A stretch of DNA of 64,000 nt from contig JAUIJD010000008.1 of assembly GCA_030431475.1 (NCBI GenBank), positions 1 through 64,000 on the forward strand, given 5' to 3'. The notes under the pieces are model-generated. The model worked only from the letters and a program-made list of their open reading frames with translations, was not told the origin of the DNA and searched no databases. Source of the DNA: Verrucomicrobiia bacterium. GTDB taxonomy: Bacteria > Verrucomicrobiota > Verrucomicrobiia > Verrucomicrobiales > Akkermansiaceae. This document shows, piece after piece, positions 8,154 to 21,013 of this stretch; the stretch's first letter is position 1; the number at the start of each line of letters is the position of its first letter. The position numbers were made by a program, and so were the translations under genes.

Positions 8154-11100
8154 TCACCCCTTCCGACCGCTCAACCACGCCACCAGATCCCGCAATTCGT
8201 CCGGCTTGAGAATGGCCCCCATCGGCGGCATCGCCGAGATCGGTTCGGTCATGCTCTCGATCGCCGAGCGCTCGATCCGCCGCCGTTCCCCGCCGAGATC
8301 CAGCTCGATGGCCTGCTCGCCGTCGTCGACCAAAGTGCCCCCCACCGCGGTCCCATCCTTGAGCGTCGCCGAAATCATTCCGTAACCCGATGCCACCTCG
8401 GCCCCCGGCACGATCATCGACTCGAGGATTTCCTCCCGCGACAGCCTCTTGCCGACATCGCCCAGATCCGGCCCCGCTCCGGCGCCGTGCCCGCCGCCCT
8501 CGACATGACAACGCAGGCATTGGGCCGCGGCATGGTTGCGGAACACCTGCTCGCCCCGGCGCGCGTCGCCACCGAGCAAGGCGGATTGAAACGGCCCGAG
8601 CTCCCCCGCCGCCTCGACCGAAGCCCGATACGCGTCCAGCGCGCGTTGGACCGGTTCCTCGTCGCGCTTTTCAGCCCCACCGAGAATCTCCAACGCCGCC
8701 GGATCCCGCCCGCCGCGGTCCTTGAGATCGGCAAGCGCCTCCACGAAGAGGTCCGACAGTCCCGGCAGCTCTCCGGCGAGTCGCCACGCCCGTTGCCGGC
8801 GCCGGACCACCTCGGATCCCGTTTCCCGCCTCACGGCCTCCTCCGCCTCGGGGGCCTTCATCTTCACCAGGCGGTCCAGGGCGGCGAGAGCCACCCTCCC
8901 GTCCCGGTCGCCCGCCGCCTCCAGCAGCAGTTCCCGAGCGCCGCCGTCGTCCGGAATCAACTCCAGCAGCGCGGCCCGGGCCTCTCCCGGCAATTCCGTA
9001 TCCGAGATCCGCTTTCCAAGCATCCCGGGATCCAGGGACGCTCGCAGTTCGTCGCGATTCAGCAAACGGGCCGCCGCCGCGAGAAGGTCCGGGGAAATCT
9101 GCAGCAAGTCGCCCGCCACGGGCGACACCGCGCCACTGAGTTCGCCACCGGGCCGAGCCGCCACCGGGTCCGCCCGTCCGGTCGATCCGTTGATGGCGGA
9201 CGGGGACATCCAGCCGTCGAGCAGGCGAATGGCCTCCCGCCGCGAGCGGGCGGGCATGGTCCCGTCGAGCGCGAAGCCGACCAGGCGTTTCGCGTTCTTC
9301 CCGCCGCCGACGCGTGAAGCCACATGAAGCAGGCGGTGCCAATCCCCTTCGCGTCGCTCGACCGCGTCCCGACGATCCAGCGCCGCCAACACCGCCGGAT
9401 GCACCGAACTCATCCCGAAATCGATGATGGTTCTCAGGGCCTCGTCCGCCACGTCGCGCTCGGGGTCCTCGAGAAACGCAACGATCGCATCGCTTCGCTG
9501 CCGTCCGAGCGCCACCACCGCCGCGAGGCGCACGGCGGGCGAATCATGGTCTTTCAGGGCCAGCAGGTCCACCGGCCGGCAGAGGCCCGCCAACGCTTCC
9601 GCTCCGGCGTGACGAAGCCAGGGATCCCGGTCCGCGTTCTCCTCCAGCATCCGGACCACCGCAGAAACGCCTTCCTCGATGCCCCCCTTCGCCAGGGCCA
9701 ATGCCGCCAGCATCCGGACCCGCGGCGACTTGTCCGCAAGCAGCGCCACCGCCTCCAAACCGGCCGCACCTGCATCGCCCAGGGCCCTGACCGACTGCGC
9801 CCGGGTGTCGTCGTCGGTACCCTCCAACAGGCTCGTCAGCACTGCCACCGCATCGGCCTTCGCGGCTCCGTCCACTCCATCGACCCGGCCGCCGGGATAC
9901 ACCGCCGCCCCGCACCGGGCGACCACCCCGAGACCCCAGATCGCGTGACGACGCGCCCGACCTTCCCCCTCCTTCGCCACCGCGAGCAAGGCCGCGCGCC
10001 CCCCGGCGGTGGTGGTCATGGCCAGTTGCGCCCGCAGTCGCACCCTCATGTCCGAGTGTCCGAGGAGCTCCTTCAACTCACCGACGTCACGCCCGCGAAA
10101 GCCCTTCGCCACCAACCCGGCCACCTCCGGCGTCGGCGTCCCGTCCGACACTTCGACGATCCGTCCCGCTTCGTGCGAGGTCCATCCGCCGACGAAGTCA
10201 CTGATCACCACCTTGCCCTCCCACGAGTAGGTCACATCCGTGGCGGCGAGCCCCCACACGAAACGCCGTTCGTCGGTCATCCGCATCCCCGCCCCCTCGG
10301 GCTCGACCCCGAAGGAGGTCACCCCCGACGCCGCCGCACCCCCGCGGTAGTCGCAGATCAGGAACCTCCCCTGCTCCGCCGGAAAGGAATCTCCACCCGG
10401 ATGATAGGCCAACCCCGAAGGTCCGGCCGTCAGGTTCGCCACCGGCGGCAGGAGCCAGGCCGGATGCCGGTCGCTCTCCGGCTTCCACAGATCCTCGTCC
10501 ATCCACGCGCACGGCGGCTTCTCCTCGAGGCCGACCTGACGATGAAACGACATCAGCACCTGGTGCCCCATCCGCCAGCCCGAGTCCGCTCCCTCGACGA
10601 TATGGACGAGTCGCGCGCGATCCCCCTGGTCGGCATTGTTGTCGACCGAGAACGCATTGCCGAACTTGTCGAAGGCGATCTCCTTCGGGTTCCGCAGACC
10701 GGTATGGATCACCTCGAAGTTCGAGCCGTCGGGATCGAAACGGAATACCGCTCCCTGGTCCGGATAGGCGAAGACCTCCCCCTCCCGCGTCGTGACGTGG
10801 AAACCCCGGTCTCCGATCGTCCCGTAGATCCGGCCGTCGGGACCGAGCGCGAAGCCGTTCATGTCGTGTCCGGAATAGGAGAACCTCACCCCGAAACCGT
10901 CCGCGACCCCGCCCCGCTCGCCCGCCTTGCCATCGACCCCGATCGGCAGCACATGGATCGTGGGAATGCAGGCGAAATAGAGGTGGCCCTCATAGGCGAA
11001 CACCCCCGCCGCGGTGCCGTCGAGGGCATCGTCAAAACCGTCGGCGAACACCCCCGACTCCTGCATCACCCCGTCGCCATCGGGCGAGCCGAGCCGACGG

Positions 11101-11474
11101 ATGATCTCCGACTTCTCGGTCAGGTAGTCGGGCGTCACCCGCTCCTTCCACTTCTCCAGCATCGCCCGGCGATCCTCGACGGTGCGGCTCGAGATGTCGT
11201 CGATCAACCAGAACTGACGGTCGCGGTTGTCCTCGATGCCGTGCCGGAAGCGATGCGTTTCCGCCACGAACAACCTGCCCTGCTCGTCGTAGGCGAGCGC
11301 GGTGGGCGAGGTGACCCCGTGCTCCTCATGGGTCGCGATCACCCGGGCCGCCGTCGATTCCGGCTGGGAAAGCCCGGCCACGCCTTCGGCGGCGGCAGCG
11401 GCTCCGATGACGGCGGCGAGCGGAAAACCAAGGCGGGTGATCGATGAGAGACTCCCCGGTGAGTTCGAAAGCAT
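8154..11474 (-). CDS. PVC-type dehydrogenase / HEAT repeat / cytochrome c fusion protein
   Basis: Signal peptide; NPKEIAFDKFGNAFSVDNNADQGD propeller; HEAT-like repeats; C-terminal QCLRCH heme motif. Start MLSNSPGS at 11474. Confidence 0.9.
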   Translation of the reverse strand: MLSNSPGSLSSITRLGFPLAAVIGAAAAAEGVAGLSQPESTAARVIATHEEHGVTSPTALAYDEQGRLFVAETHRFRHGIEDNRDRQFWLIDDISSRTVEDRRAMLEKWKERVTPDYLTEKSEIIRRLGSPDGDGVMQESGVFADGFDDALDGTAAGVFAYEGHLYFACIPTIHVLPIGVDGKAGERGGVADGFGVRFSYSGHDMNGFALGPDGRIYGTIGDRGFHVTTREGEVFAYPDQGAVFRFDPDGSNFEVIHTGLRNPKEIAFDKFGNAFSVDNNADQGDRARLVHIVEGADSGWRMGHQVLMSFHRQVGLEEKPPCAWMDEDLWKPESDRHPAWLLPPVANLTAGPSGLAYHPGGDSFPAEQGRFLICDYRGGAAASGVTSFGVEPEGAGMRMTDERRFVWGLAATDVTYSWEGKVVISDFVGGWTSHEAGRIVEVSDGTPTPEVAGLVAKGFRGRDVGELKELLGHSDMRVRLRAQLAMTTTAGGRAALLAVAKEGEGRARRHAIWGLGVVARCGAAVYPGGRVDGVDGAAKADAVAVLTSLLEGTDDDTRAQSVRALGDAGAAGLEAVALLADKSPRVRMLAALALAKGGIEEGVSAVVRMLEENADRDPWLRHAGAEALAGLCRPVDLLALKDHDSPAVRLAAVVALGRQRSDAIVAFLEDPERDVADEALRTIIDFGMSSVHPAVLAALDRRDAVERREGDWHRLLHVASRVGGGKNAKRLVGFALDGTMPARSRREAIRLLDGWMSPSAINGSTGRADPVAARPGGELSGAVSPVAGDLLQISPDLLAAAARLLNRDELRASLDPGMLGKRISDTELPGEARAALLELIPDDGGARELLLEAAGDRDGRVALAALDRLVKMKAPEAEEAVRRETGSEVVRRRQRAWRLAGELPGLSDLFVEALADLKDRGGRDPAALEILGGAEKRDEEPVQRALDAYRASVEAAGELGPFQSALLGGDARRGEQVFRNHAAAQCLRCHVEGGGHGAGAGPDLGDVGKRLSREEILESMIVPGAEVASGYGMISATLKDGTAVGGTLVDDGEQAIELDLGGERRRIERSAIESMTEPISAMPPMGAILKPDELRDLVAWLSGRKG

Positions 11475-11569
11475 GCGCTCGACCGTAGCAGACCGACGGG
11501 GCGGCGCCAGCATCGTGATCCATGCCCGCGATGAATATCGTGGAGGGAACCGTCGTCCAGATGGACAAC

Positions 11570-12412
11570 ATGCGCGTTCTTCTTCTCCTGCTCGTCCTTT
11601 CCGCCACCGCGGACGCCGGTGCCCTCGCCGGGGCATGGGAGCGGTTCCCCACCCGATCCAACGCCGATGCCTGGACCCTCTACTCCTTCGACGATGAGCT
11701 TTTCGCCCCTCCGCTGTGGGCCGGTCCGGACCAGGACGACAACCCGTATGCCTATTCCTACTTCATCGGTGGCGACGGCGTGTGGTTCTTCGCCGACGGT
11801 CTGACCGCCGGCGGCGCGCTCGTCGGCGACTATGCGGACCAGAAGATCTCGGCACTCGACGTCAGCGTTTCCATCGACCCCGCGGAGATCGATTTCATCG
11901 ACCTCGCCGTCCATGCCGACGGACCGGCGGGCCCGGGCTTCTACTACTCGACCGTCCGTCTGCCCGAGGAACTCGGCAGCGACCCCGACTGGTACAGCCT
12001 GCGCTTCACCTTCGACGAATCCTGGTTCCTGCTGGACGACGGCGATTTCGTGCCGTTCCAACCGGACGACGAGTTCCTGGCCTCGATTCAGGAAGTCGGC
12101 ATCCGCATCTTTCCCTCCGCCCAGGCCACGGTGGCGAGCTACGTCGGCATCGACGATTTCATCCTGGTCCCGACGGTTGCCCCACCCGCCCTCACAACCT
12201 CGGCAAGTGGCGGCGATTTCACACTGCAGTTCGCCTCCAATCCCGGTGTCGATGCCACCATCCAATCCCCGGTTTCGGGGGGCGGCTGGGAGGCGGTCAA
12301 CGGCCAGGAGAACCTCACCGGCCCGGTGGTGTTCACCACGCCGGTCCTCCCGGGAGCCCAGCTGTTCCGGGTGGTCACGGAGGAGCGGCTCACGCCGGTC
12401 GTCAGCCCCTGA
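11570..12412 (+). CDS. Hypothetical secreted protein
   Basis: Signal peptide MRVLLLLLVLSATADAGA; 280 aa; no recognised catalytic motif. Confidence 0.75.
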   Translation: MRVLLLLLVLSATADAGALAGAWERFPTRSNADAWTLYSFDDELFAPPLWAGPDQDDNPYAYSYFIGGDGVWFFADGLTAGGALVGDYADQKISALDVSVSIDPAEIDFIDLAVHADGPAGPGFYYSTVRLPEELGSDPDWYSLRFTFDESWFLLDDGDFVPFQPDDEFLASIQEVGIRIFPSAQATVASYVGIDDFILVPTVAPPALTTSASGGDFTLQFASNPGVDATIQSPVSGGGWEAVNGQENLTGPVVFTTPVLPGAQLFRVVTEERLTPVVSP

Positions 12413-12487
12413 GAACCGGATCCGGGGCCCGAACCCGCCCGCGAATCTCTTGCGACCCGGGCATTCCGCGCCTAGAACGCCGCCGCC

Positions 12488-13339
12488 ATGGCCGGCTTTC
12501 TCTCCTCCATCTACAAAAAGCTGACGAATCAGGCCGAGATCGACTGGGACGAACTCGAGGCTGATTTCGTCGCCGCCGACCTCGGACCGAAGCTCGCGAT
12601 GCAGCTGGTCGATGAGCTCCAGGAACTCGGCCGCGCGGTGTCGGCCGACGATGTGGCGGAGGTGGCGCGGAAGCGCATCGCCGAGCGCCTGCCGGTCGAT
12701 CAGCCTCCCCCGCTCCCGCCCTCGTCGGACAAGCCCTTCGTGTTCCTGGTCGTCGGCGTCAACGGCGTGGGCAAGACCACCTCCTGCGCCAAGCTCGCCC
12801 ACTGGCTCCAACGCCGCGGTTCGCCCACGGTGCTCGCCGCCGCCGACACCTTCCGCGCCGCCGCCACCGAGCAACTCCAGCGCTGGGGCGACCGGCTCGA
12901 CATTCCGGTCGTCACCGGACCACCCAACTCCGACCCGTCATCCGTCTGCTACAATGCCCACCAGCAGGCGATCCACGACGGGGCCCGCTACCTGATCTGC
13001 GACACCGCCGGCCGCCTCCACACCCGTCACAACCTGATGGAGGAGCTTTCGAAGATCCGCCGCACGCTCGCCAAGCAGGACGAAAGCGCCCCCCACCTGA
13101 CCCTGCTCACGGTGGATGCCACCACCGGAACGAACGCCCTCCAACAGGCCAAGGTGTTCCACCAGGCCTCGCCGCTCGACGGCCTGATCGTCACCAAGAT
13201 GGACGGCTCCGGAAAGGGCGGGATCGTGGTGTCCATCCACGACCAACTCGGCATCCCTCCCCGTTTCATCGGCACCGGTGAGGAGCCCGAGCAGTTCTCG
13301 CTGTTCAACAAGAACCACTTTCTGGAAGAGCTCGTTTGA
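12488..13339 (+). CDS. ftsY: Signal recognition particle receptor FtsY
   Basis: GVNGVGKTTSCAKLA, AADTFRAAATEQL, CDTAGRLHTRHNLMEEL, TKMDGSGKGG. Confidence 0.96.
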   Translation: MAGFLSSIYKKLTNQAEIDWDELEADFVAADLGPKLAMQLVDELQELGRAVSADDVAEVARKRIAERLPVDQPPPLPPSSDKPFVFLVVGVNGVGKTTSCAKLAHWLQRRGSPTVLAAADTFRAAATEQLQRWGDRLDIPVVTGPPNSDPSSVCYNAHQQAIHDGARYLICDTAGRLHTRHNLMEELSKIRRTLAKQDESAPHLTLLTVDATTGTNALQQAKVFHQASPLDGLIVTKMDGSGKGGIVVSIHDQLGIPPRFIGTGEEPEQFSLFNKNHFLEELV

Positions 13340-14391
13340 ACCGGCCGCCCGCCATCACCGGACTCGGCGTGCTCGGGCCGCTGGGCCACGACCTCGAACA
13401 ACACCGGCGCGCCCTGGCATCCGGCCGCCGCCCCCTGCGACCTCTCGGCGGGATGCCCGGTGCTCCCGTGGGCTTCGGGCAGCTCGAAGCGGGCTGGATC
13501 GAGCCCCGCGACCTTCTCCGCGACCGCAAGTGGTCCCCCTCCTCGATGGCGGCGATCCATGTCGCACGCCAGGCCCTCGATCAGGCGAACTGGACGGACA
13601 CCGAGCGGCGGGACGCGACCGTGTTCTTCGGCACCAGCCGGGGACCCCTCGCCGGGTGGACCGACCCGTGGCCCGGACGCCGGGGCTTCGACCTGCTTGC
13701 CGCCACCAATTCGCTCCCGGCCGAACCCGCCGCCGCCGTCTCCGCCACCTTCGGGATCGAAGGCCCCTGGCAGGTCAGCTCGACGGGCTGCTGCGCCGGC
13801 CTCGATGCCCTGGCCACCGCGGAGATGTGGATCCGCGGGGGCCACCTCGAGCGGGCCCTGGTGGTCGCCGTCGACCTGCCCCTGGTGGCCCCGGTACTCG
13901 ACGCCTACGCCCGCACGGGTCTGCTCGCGGGCGAGGGCCGCGAGGGCATGATCCCCTCCGAGGCCGCCGCCGCCGTCTGCCTCGAACGCGACGGGCGCGA
14001 CGGCCAGGCCCGCCTGCTCGGGTGTCTCGCAGCCGCCGACCCCTCCGCACTCGTTGGCAGCGGTCGCGATGGACAGCCCCTCGCCCGCCTTCTCGACACC
14101 GCCCGGGCGCGATACGGGGAACCCGGGTACGCCGTACCTCACAGCAGCGGCACCACCAGCAACCTCCGGGTCGAACGGGAAGCACTCGGCTCGGTGTTCG
14201 GGCCCGACCTCCCCATCGCCGCCTACAAGCCGCACACCGGGCATGGCATCGGGGCGGGCGGACTGCTCGAACTCGCCCTCGCCTGCGCCGCCATTCATCC
14301 TCCCGACACCCCGGTTCCGCCCCGGGGTTCCTTCTTCAAACTCGCATCCGCCCTCGGAGGGCGCCACTCCCTCGCCTGCATCGATTCATGA
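13336..14391 (+). CDS. Beta-ketoacyl synthase-like protein (orphan KAS)
   Basis: SSTGCCAGLDA (active Cys), VPHSSGTTSN (His), AYKPHTGHGIGAGGLLE (His). TTG start overlaps ftsY stop by 4 bp. Confidence 0.8.
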   Translation: MNRPPAITGLGVLGPLGHDLEQHRRALASGRRPLRPLGGMPGAPVGFGQLEAGWIEPRDLLRDRKWSPSSMAAIHVARQALDQANWTDTERRDATVFFGTSRGPLAGWTDPWPGRRGFDLLAATNSLPAEPAAAVSATFGIEGPWQVSSTGCCAGLDALATAEMWIRGGHLERALVVAVDLPLVAPVLDAYARTGLLAGEGREGMIPSEAAAAVCLERDGRDGQARLLGCLAAADPSALVGSGRDGQPLARLLDTARARYGEPGYAVPHSSGTTSNLRVEREALGSVFGPDLPIAAYKPHTGHGIGAGGLLELALACAAIHPPDTPVPPRGSFFKLASALGGRHSLACIDS

Positions 14392-15509
14392 AACCCGATC
14401 ACATCGAAGTCTCCATCGACCGCCAGGAACTCACGCTCCACTCGGGCGACCGCATCCTCCAGCGATGGCCCGTCTCCACCGCCGCGCGAGGTGTTGGCTT
14501 CACCGAGGGAAGCTTCCGCACACCGACGGGCCGCTTCCGGATCGCCGACAGGATCGGAGCCGGCGCCGCGCCCGACACCATCTTCCGCGGCAGGCTTCCC
14601 GATGGAGTCTGGGACGGATGCCCTTGTGACGACGACCTCGTCGTATCACGCATCCTCCGACTGGACGGCACCGAGCCCCGCAACGCCAACACCTATCAAC
14701 GTTTCATCTATATCCACGGCACGAACCATGAGGACCGGCTCGGCAAACCTCACAGTTGCGGATGCGTTCGGATGTCGCGGGCCGCAATGATCGAACTCTT
14801 CGACCAGACTGAAGAAAACATGGAGGTGATCATTCATCCTCCCACGCAACGGCGGGGAAAACTCATCTTCTTCGACTGCGACTCCACCCTCTCATCCATC
14901 GAGGGCATCGACGAACTGGCCCGTTCCGCCGGCCCGGAGGTCTTCTCCCGCATCGAGTCGCTCACCCATGCGGCCATGAACGGGGAAATCCCCCTCGACC
15001 AGGTGTTTCCCCGCCGGATGGAAAGCCTCGCGCCCGACCGGACACTTTGCGACCGCATCGCGGCGCAATACATCGAGACCGAGACTCCCGGGTCCGCCCG
15101 ATTCATCGACGAATTGCGCCGGGACGGCTGGACCCCCGTCATCCTCTCCGGTGGTTTCGAACCGCTGATCCGCCCTCTCGCCGACAAACTCGGCATCCGT
15201 CACGTCGAAGCGGTACCGCTCCATTTCAACGACGATGGAAGCTACCAGGGATACGGCACGGACTATCCGACAACCTATAACGGAGGAAAACCCGAGATCA
15301 TTCGCGAATGGAAGGAGGCGACCCTTCCCGAGCACGTGATCATGGTTGGCGATGGCATTTCCGACCTTGAAACAAAATCCGAATGCGACCTTTTCATCGG
15401 ATACGGAGGTGTGGTCGAACGTGAACCGGTGAAGCAGGGCGCCGATTTATGGGTCACGAATTTCAATGATATCACCACCGCACGGATCCGCTCCCTGATG
15501 AAATCATGA
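14388..15509 (+). CDS. Fusion: YkuD L,D-transpeptidase domain + SerB-like HAD phosphatase domain
   Basis: N-terminal IHGTNHEDRLGKPHSCGCVRMS (YkuD H/C/R motif); C-terminal FFDCDSTLSSIEGIDELA, ILSGGFEP and VGDGISDLE (HAD motifs). ATGA overlap with upstream gene. Confidence 0.9.
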   Translation: MKPDHIEVSIDRQELTLHSGDRILQRWPVSTAARGVGFTEGSFRTPTGRFRIADRIGAGAAPDTIFRGRLPDGVWDGCPCDDDLVVSRILRLDGTEPRNANTYQRFIYIHGTNHEDRLGKPHSCGCVRMSRAAMIELFDQTEENMEVIIHPPTQRRGKLIFFDCDSTLSSIEGIDELARSAGPEVFSRIESLTHAAMNGEIPLDQVFPRRMESLAPDRTLCDRIAAQYIETETPGSARFIDELRRDGWTPVILSGGFEPLIRPLADKLGIRHVEAVPLHFNDDGSYQGYGTDYPTTYNGGKPEIIREWKEATLPEHVIMVGDGISDLETKSECDLFIGYGGVVEREPVKQGADLWVTNFNDITTARIRSLMKS

Positions 15510-15518
15510 CTCAACATT

Positions 15519-15547
15519 CGCAACACACTGAATATTTATGTGTTGCG
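15519..15547. promoter_or_regulatory. Perfect inverted repeat CGCAACACA-N11-TGTGTTGCG
   Basis: 9-bp arms 15519-15527 and 15539-15547 around an AT-rich spacer; 35 bp upstream of the HTH-like gene. Confidence 0.6.
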
Positions 15548-15582
15548 GTTGAAGGCAGACAGCGGTAGGCAGCTCTCCAGCC

Positions 15583-15957
15583 ATGAGCAGCAAAGCAAAG
15601 AAGGCGGTCAAAAAGACCGCCAAGAAATCCAACAAGGGCAAGCGTTACACACCGGCCCAGAAGAAGGAGGTCGTCGATTTCGTCAACGAAGTGAACTCCT
15701 CCAAGGGCCGCGGTGGACAAAGCGCCGCCTCGAAGAAGTTCGGAATCTCGCCCCTCACCATCTCGAGCTGGCTGAAGGCCACCGGATCCGCTCCGAAGAA
15801 GCGCGGGCGCAAGGCGGCTGCCGCGAAGGCCTCCGCCGGCGGTTCCCTCGAGAAGAAGCTCGACCGCCTGAAGAACCTCGCCAAGGACATCGACGCGACC
15901 GAGAAGAAGCTCAAGCAGCTTCGGGGACAGTTCGATTCCCTCAAGGCCTCGCTCTGA
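15583..15957 (+). CDS. Small basic HTH protein with Lys/Ala-rich N-terminus and coiled-coil C-terminus
   Basis: MSSKAKKAVKKTAKKSNKGKR...QSAASKKFGISPLTISSWLKATG (HTH-like)...EKKLDRLKNLAKDIDATEKKLKQLRGQ (coiled coil). Confidence 0.8.
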   Translation: MSSKAKKAVKKTAKKSNKGKRYTPAQKKEVVDFVNEVNSSKGRGGQSAASKKFGISPLTISSWLKATGSAPKKRGRKAAAAKASAGGSLEKKLDRLKNLAKDIDATEKKLKQLRGQFDSLKASL

Positions 15958-15986
15958 GCCTGACCTGGAACATTATCATTTTTCCC

Positions 15987-16020
15987 GCCCCGGCGTCCTC
16001 GCGACGACCGGGGCTTTTTC
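15987..16020 (+). terminator. Rho-independent terminator
   Basis: GCCCCGG...CCGGGGC stem followed by TTTTTC, downstream of the HTH-like gene. Confidence 0.85.
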
Positions 16021-16034
16021 TTGCTCCCGCCTTC

Positions 16035-16559
16035 CTAGCTCCCCGAAGGCCAGAACACGTCCTTCTCGACGTCGTGCCAGATCACCTCCTCACCATCGAA
16101 CACGAACCGTCCGAGAAAGGACCGGTCGTCGAGCAGCAGCGGGAGCCAGTGGATGTCGTCCTTCCACATCTGGTCGTAGGGAATCCGGTCGAGACGGCAC
16201 CAAAGCGGCACCGCCTCCTCGGTCTCCGTCGGGTGCCCCTCGAAATCCCGGGCGAGATAGACGTGGCAGAGGATGTCGGGCACGTCCGACATCGCGAAAT
16301 GAAGCTCGCCGTATTTTCTCGGACGCCGCACCCGGACATGAAGCTCCTCCTCGGTTTCCCGAACCGCGCACTCCAGGGCCGTCTCCCCGGGATCGATCTT
16401 GCCGCCCGGGCCGTTGATCTTTCCGGCGCCCAGCCCCCGCTTCTTCTCGATCAGGAGGATCTCCCCGTCGCGCACCACGAACATGAGCGTCGCGTGCACG
16501 GGAGCACTCCAGCTCGCCCAGTCGATCGGTGAGTCGTCCATCGGCATGCCGCGTTTCAA
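16035..16559 (-). CDS. NUDIX hydrolase (MutT-like)
   Basis: Nudix box GGKIDPGETALECAVRETEEEL. Confidence 0.92.
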   Translation of the reverse strand: MKRGMPMDDSPIDWASWSAPVHATLMFVVRDGEILLIEKKRGLGAGKINGPGGKIDPGETALECAVRETEEELHVRVRRPRKYGELHFAMSDVPDILCHVYLARDFEGHPTETEEAVPLWCRLDRIPYDQMWKDDIHWLPLLLDDRSFLGRFVFDGEEVIWHDVEKDVFWPSGS

Positions 16560-16584
16560 TCACGGACGCCGAGCGGGCGCACGA

Positions 16585-19416
<2,832 letters not shown>

Positions 19417-19477
19417 GGCAATGCGGAAGTCGGACCGGCGCGGGCCGGCCTGAAAAGTGGGCGACAAAGGAAGCGGG

Positions 19478-19855
19478 TCAACCGATCATCCCGCGATAGG
19501 CATCGGCATCCATCATGCCCTCCACCTGCGAGACGTCCTTGACCTTCAGTTTGTAGATCCAGCCCTGACCGTAGGGGTCGCTGTTGACCAGCGACGGATC
19601 CGCCTCGACCGCCTCGTTCACTTCGACCACCTCCCCGGCGACCGGCGAGTAGATGTCGCTGGCGGCCTTGACCGATTCCACCACGGCGGTCGGATCGCCG
19701 GCATCGACGGCGCGGCCGACCTCGGGAAGCTCGACGAAAACCACGTCGGTCAATTCTTCCTGGGCGTGGTCCGAAATGCCGATGGTCGCGGTGTCACCTT
19801 CAAGGCGCACCCACTCGTGGGACTTGTTGTAGCGAAGTTCGTCGGGGACGTTCAT
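19478..19855 (-). CDS. gcvH: Glycine cleavage system H protein
   Basis: [39 protein letters not shown] lipoyl-lysine site. Confidence 0.96.
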   Translation of the reverse strand: MNVPDELRYNKSHEWVRLEGDTATIGISDHAQEELTDVVFVELPEVGRAVDAGDPTAVVESVKAASDIYSPVAGEVVEVNEAVEADPSLVNSDPYGQGWIYKLKVKDVSQVEGMMDADAYRGMIG

Positions 19856-19866
19856 GGTCAGCAGTC

Positions 19867-20955
19867 TTATCCTTTCTTGTTGGCGGGCTTGTAAAACGGT
19901 TTCTTCACGACGACGGCGGGGAATTTCCGGCCTCGCACGTCGATCTGGAGCGGCGTGCCGACCTTGACCCCCCCGCGCGGCAGGTAGGCCATCCCGATGC
20001 CCTTGCCCAGGCTGGGGGAAAGAACCCCGCTGGTGAGCTCACCAAGGGTCTCGCCCTCCGCCGAAAGCACCGCGTAGTGGGCACGGGGGGGCGCCCCCTT
20101 GTCCGTGTACTCGATCGCGAACAGGCGCTCGTCCGGCCCCTCGGCCTTCTGGGCGGCGACCACGTCACGACCGATGAAATCTCCCTTCTCAAGATCGACG
20201 AAGAACCCGAGACCGGCCTCGACCGGTGTCCGCTCCGGCGACAGGTCGTTGCCGTTGAGCGGGTAGCACATCTCCAGGCGCAGCGTGTCGCGGGCTCCGA
20301 GTCCGCAGGGTTTCGCCCCGGCATCGACGAAGGCCCGGAACGCCCCGGCGCCGTCGGAGGCAGGGCTGAAATACTCGAAGCCGTCCTCTCCCGTGTAGCC
20401 GGTCCGGCAGACGATTCCTCCACCCGGGACCTCCGCGATTCCATTGCGGGGCGGCAACGCAACCTCGGGAAACACCTTCGACCACACCTCGGCGGCGTCG
20501 GGTCCCTGGACCGCCATTCCCGCCCAGGCGTCGCTCTGGTCGAGCAGCTCCACGCCCTCGTCCCGCCGTCCCTCGAGCCACGAGAAATCCTCGGCCATCT
20601 TCGAGGCGTTGACCACGAGGAAGAACTCGTCCTCCGCGAGTCGATAGACGATCAGGTCGTCGATAACGCCTCCTCCCTCGTTGAGGAGGAAGGAATACTG
20701 TCCCTCCCCGTCCCCCAGTTTGGCGACGTTGTTCGCCAGCATCCGGTTGAGCCAGGCCTCGCTTCCGGCTCCCCGCACGATGAACTGCCCCATGTGCGAG
20801 ATGTCGAACACCCCGGCGCCGCTGCGCACCGCCTGATGCTCGTCCATGATGGAGGTGTACATCACCGGCATGTTCCAACCGGCGAAGGGGACCATCCGTC
20901 CCCCGAGCTCGACATGAACGGATTCGATCGGAGAATGCAGCAGATTTTCGGACAC
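19867..20955 (-). CDS. gcvT: Aminomethyltransferase (glycine cleavage T protein)
   Basis: [33 protein letters not shown] start [14 protein letters not shown] preferred; track start 20991. Confidence 0.94.
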   Translation of the reverse strand: MSENLLHSPIESVHVELGGRMVPFAGWNMPVMYTSIMDEHQAVRSGAGVFDISHMGQFIVRGAGSEAWLNRMLANNVAKLGDGEGQYSFLLNEGGGVIDDLIVYRLAEDEFFLVVNASKMAEDFSWLEGRRDEGVELLDQSDAWAGMAVQGPDAAEVWSKVFPEVALPPRNGIAEVPGGGIVCRTGYTGEDGFEYFSPASDGAGAFRAFVDAGAKPCGLGARDTLRLEMCYPLNGNDLSPERTPVEAGLGFFVDLEKGDFIGRDVVAAQKAEGPDERLFAIEYTDKGAPPRAHYAVLSAEGETLGELTSGVLSPSLGKGIGMAYLPRGGVKVGTPLQIDVRGRKFPAVVVKKPFYKPANKKG

Positions 20956-21013
20956 GCGGCGGAACTTGGGTAAGTGCGCCGTAAATGTCAAATCAGGCGC
21001 TTTTTTTTGCTAA

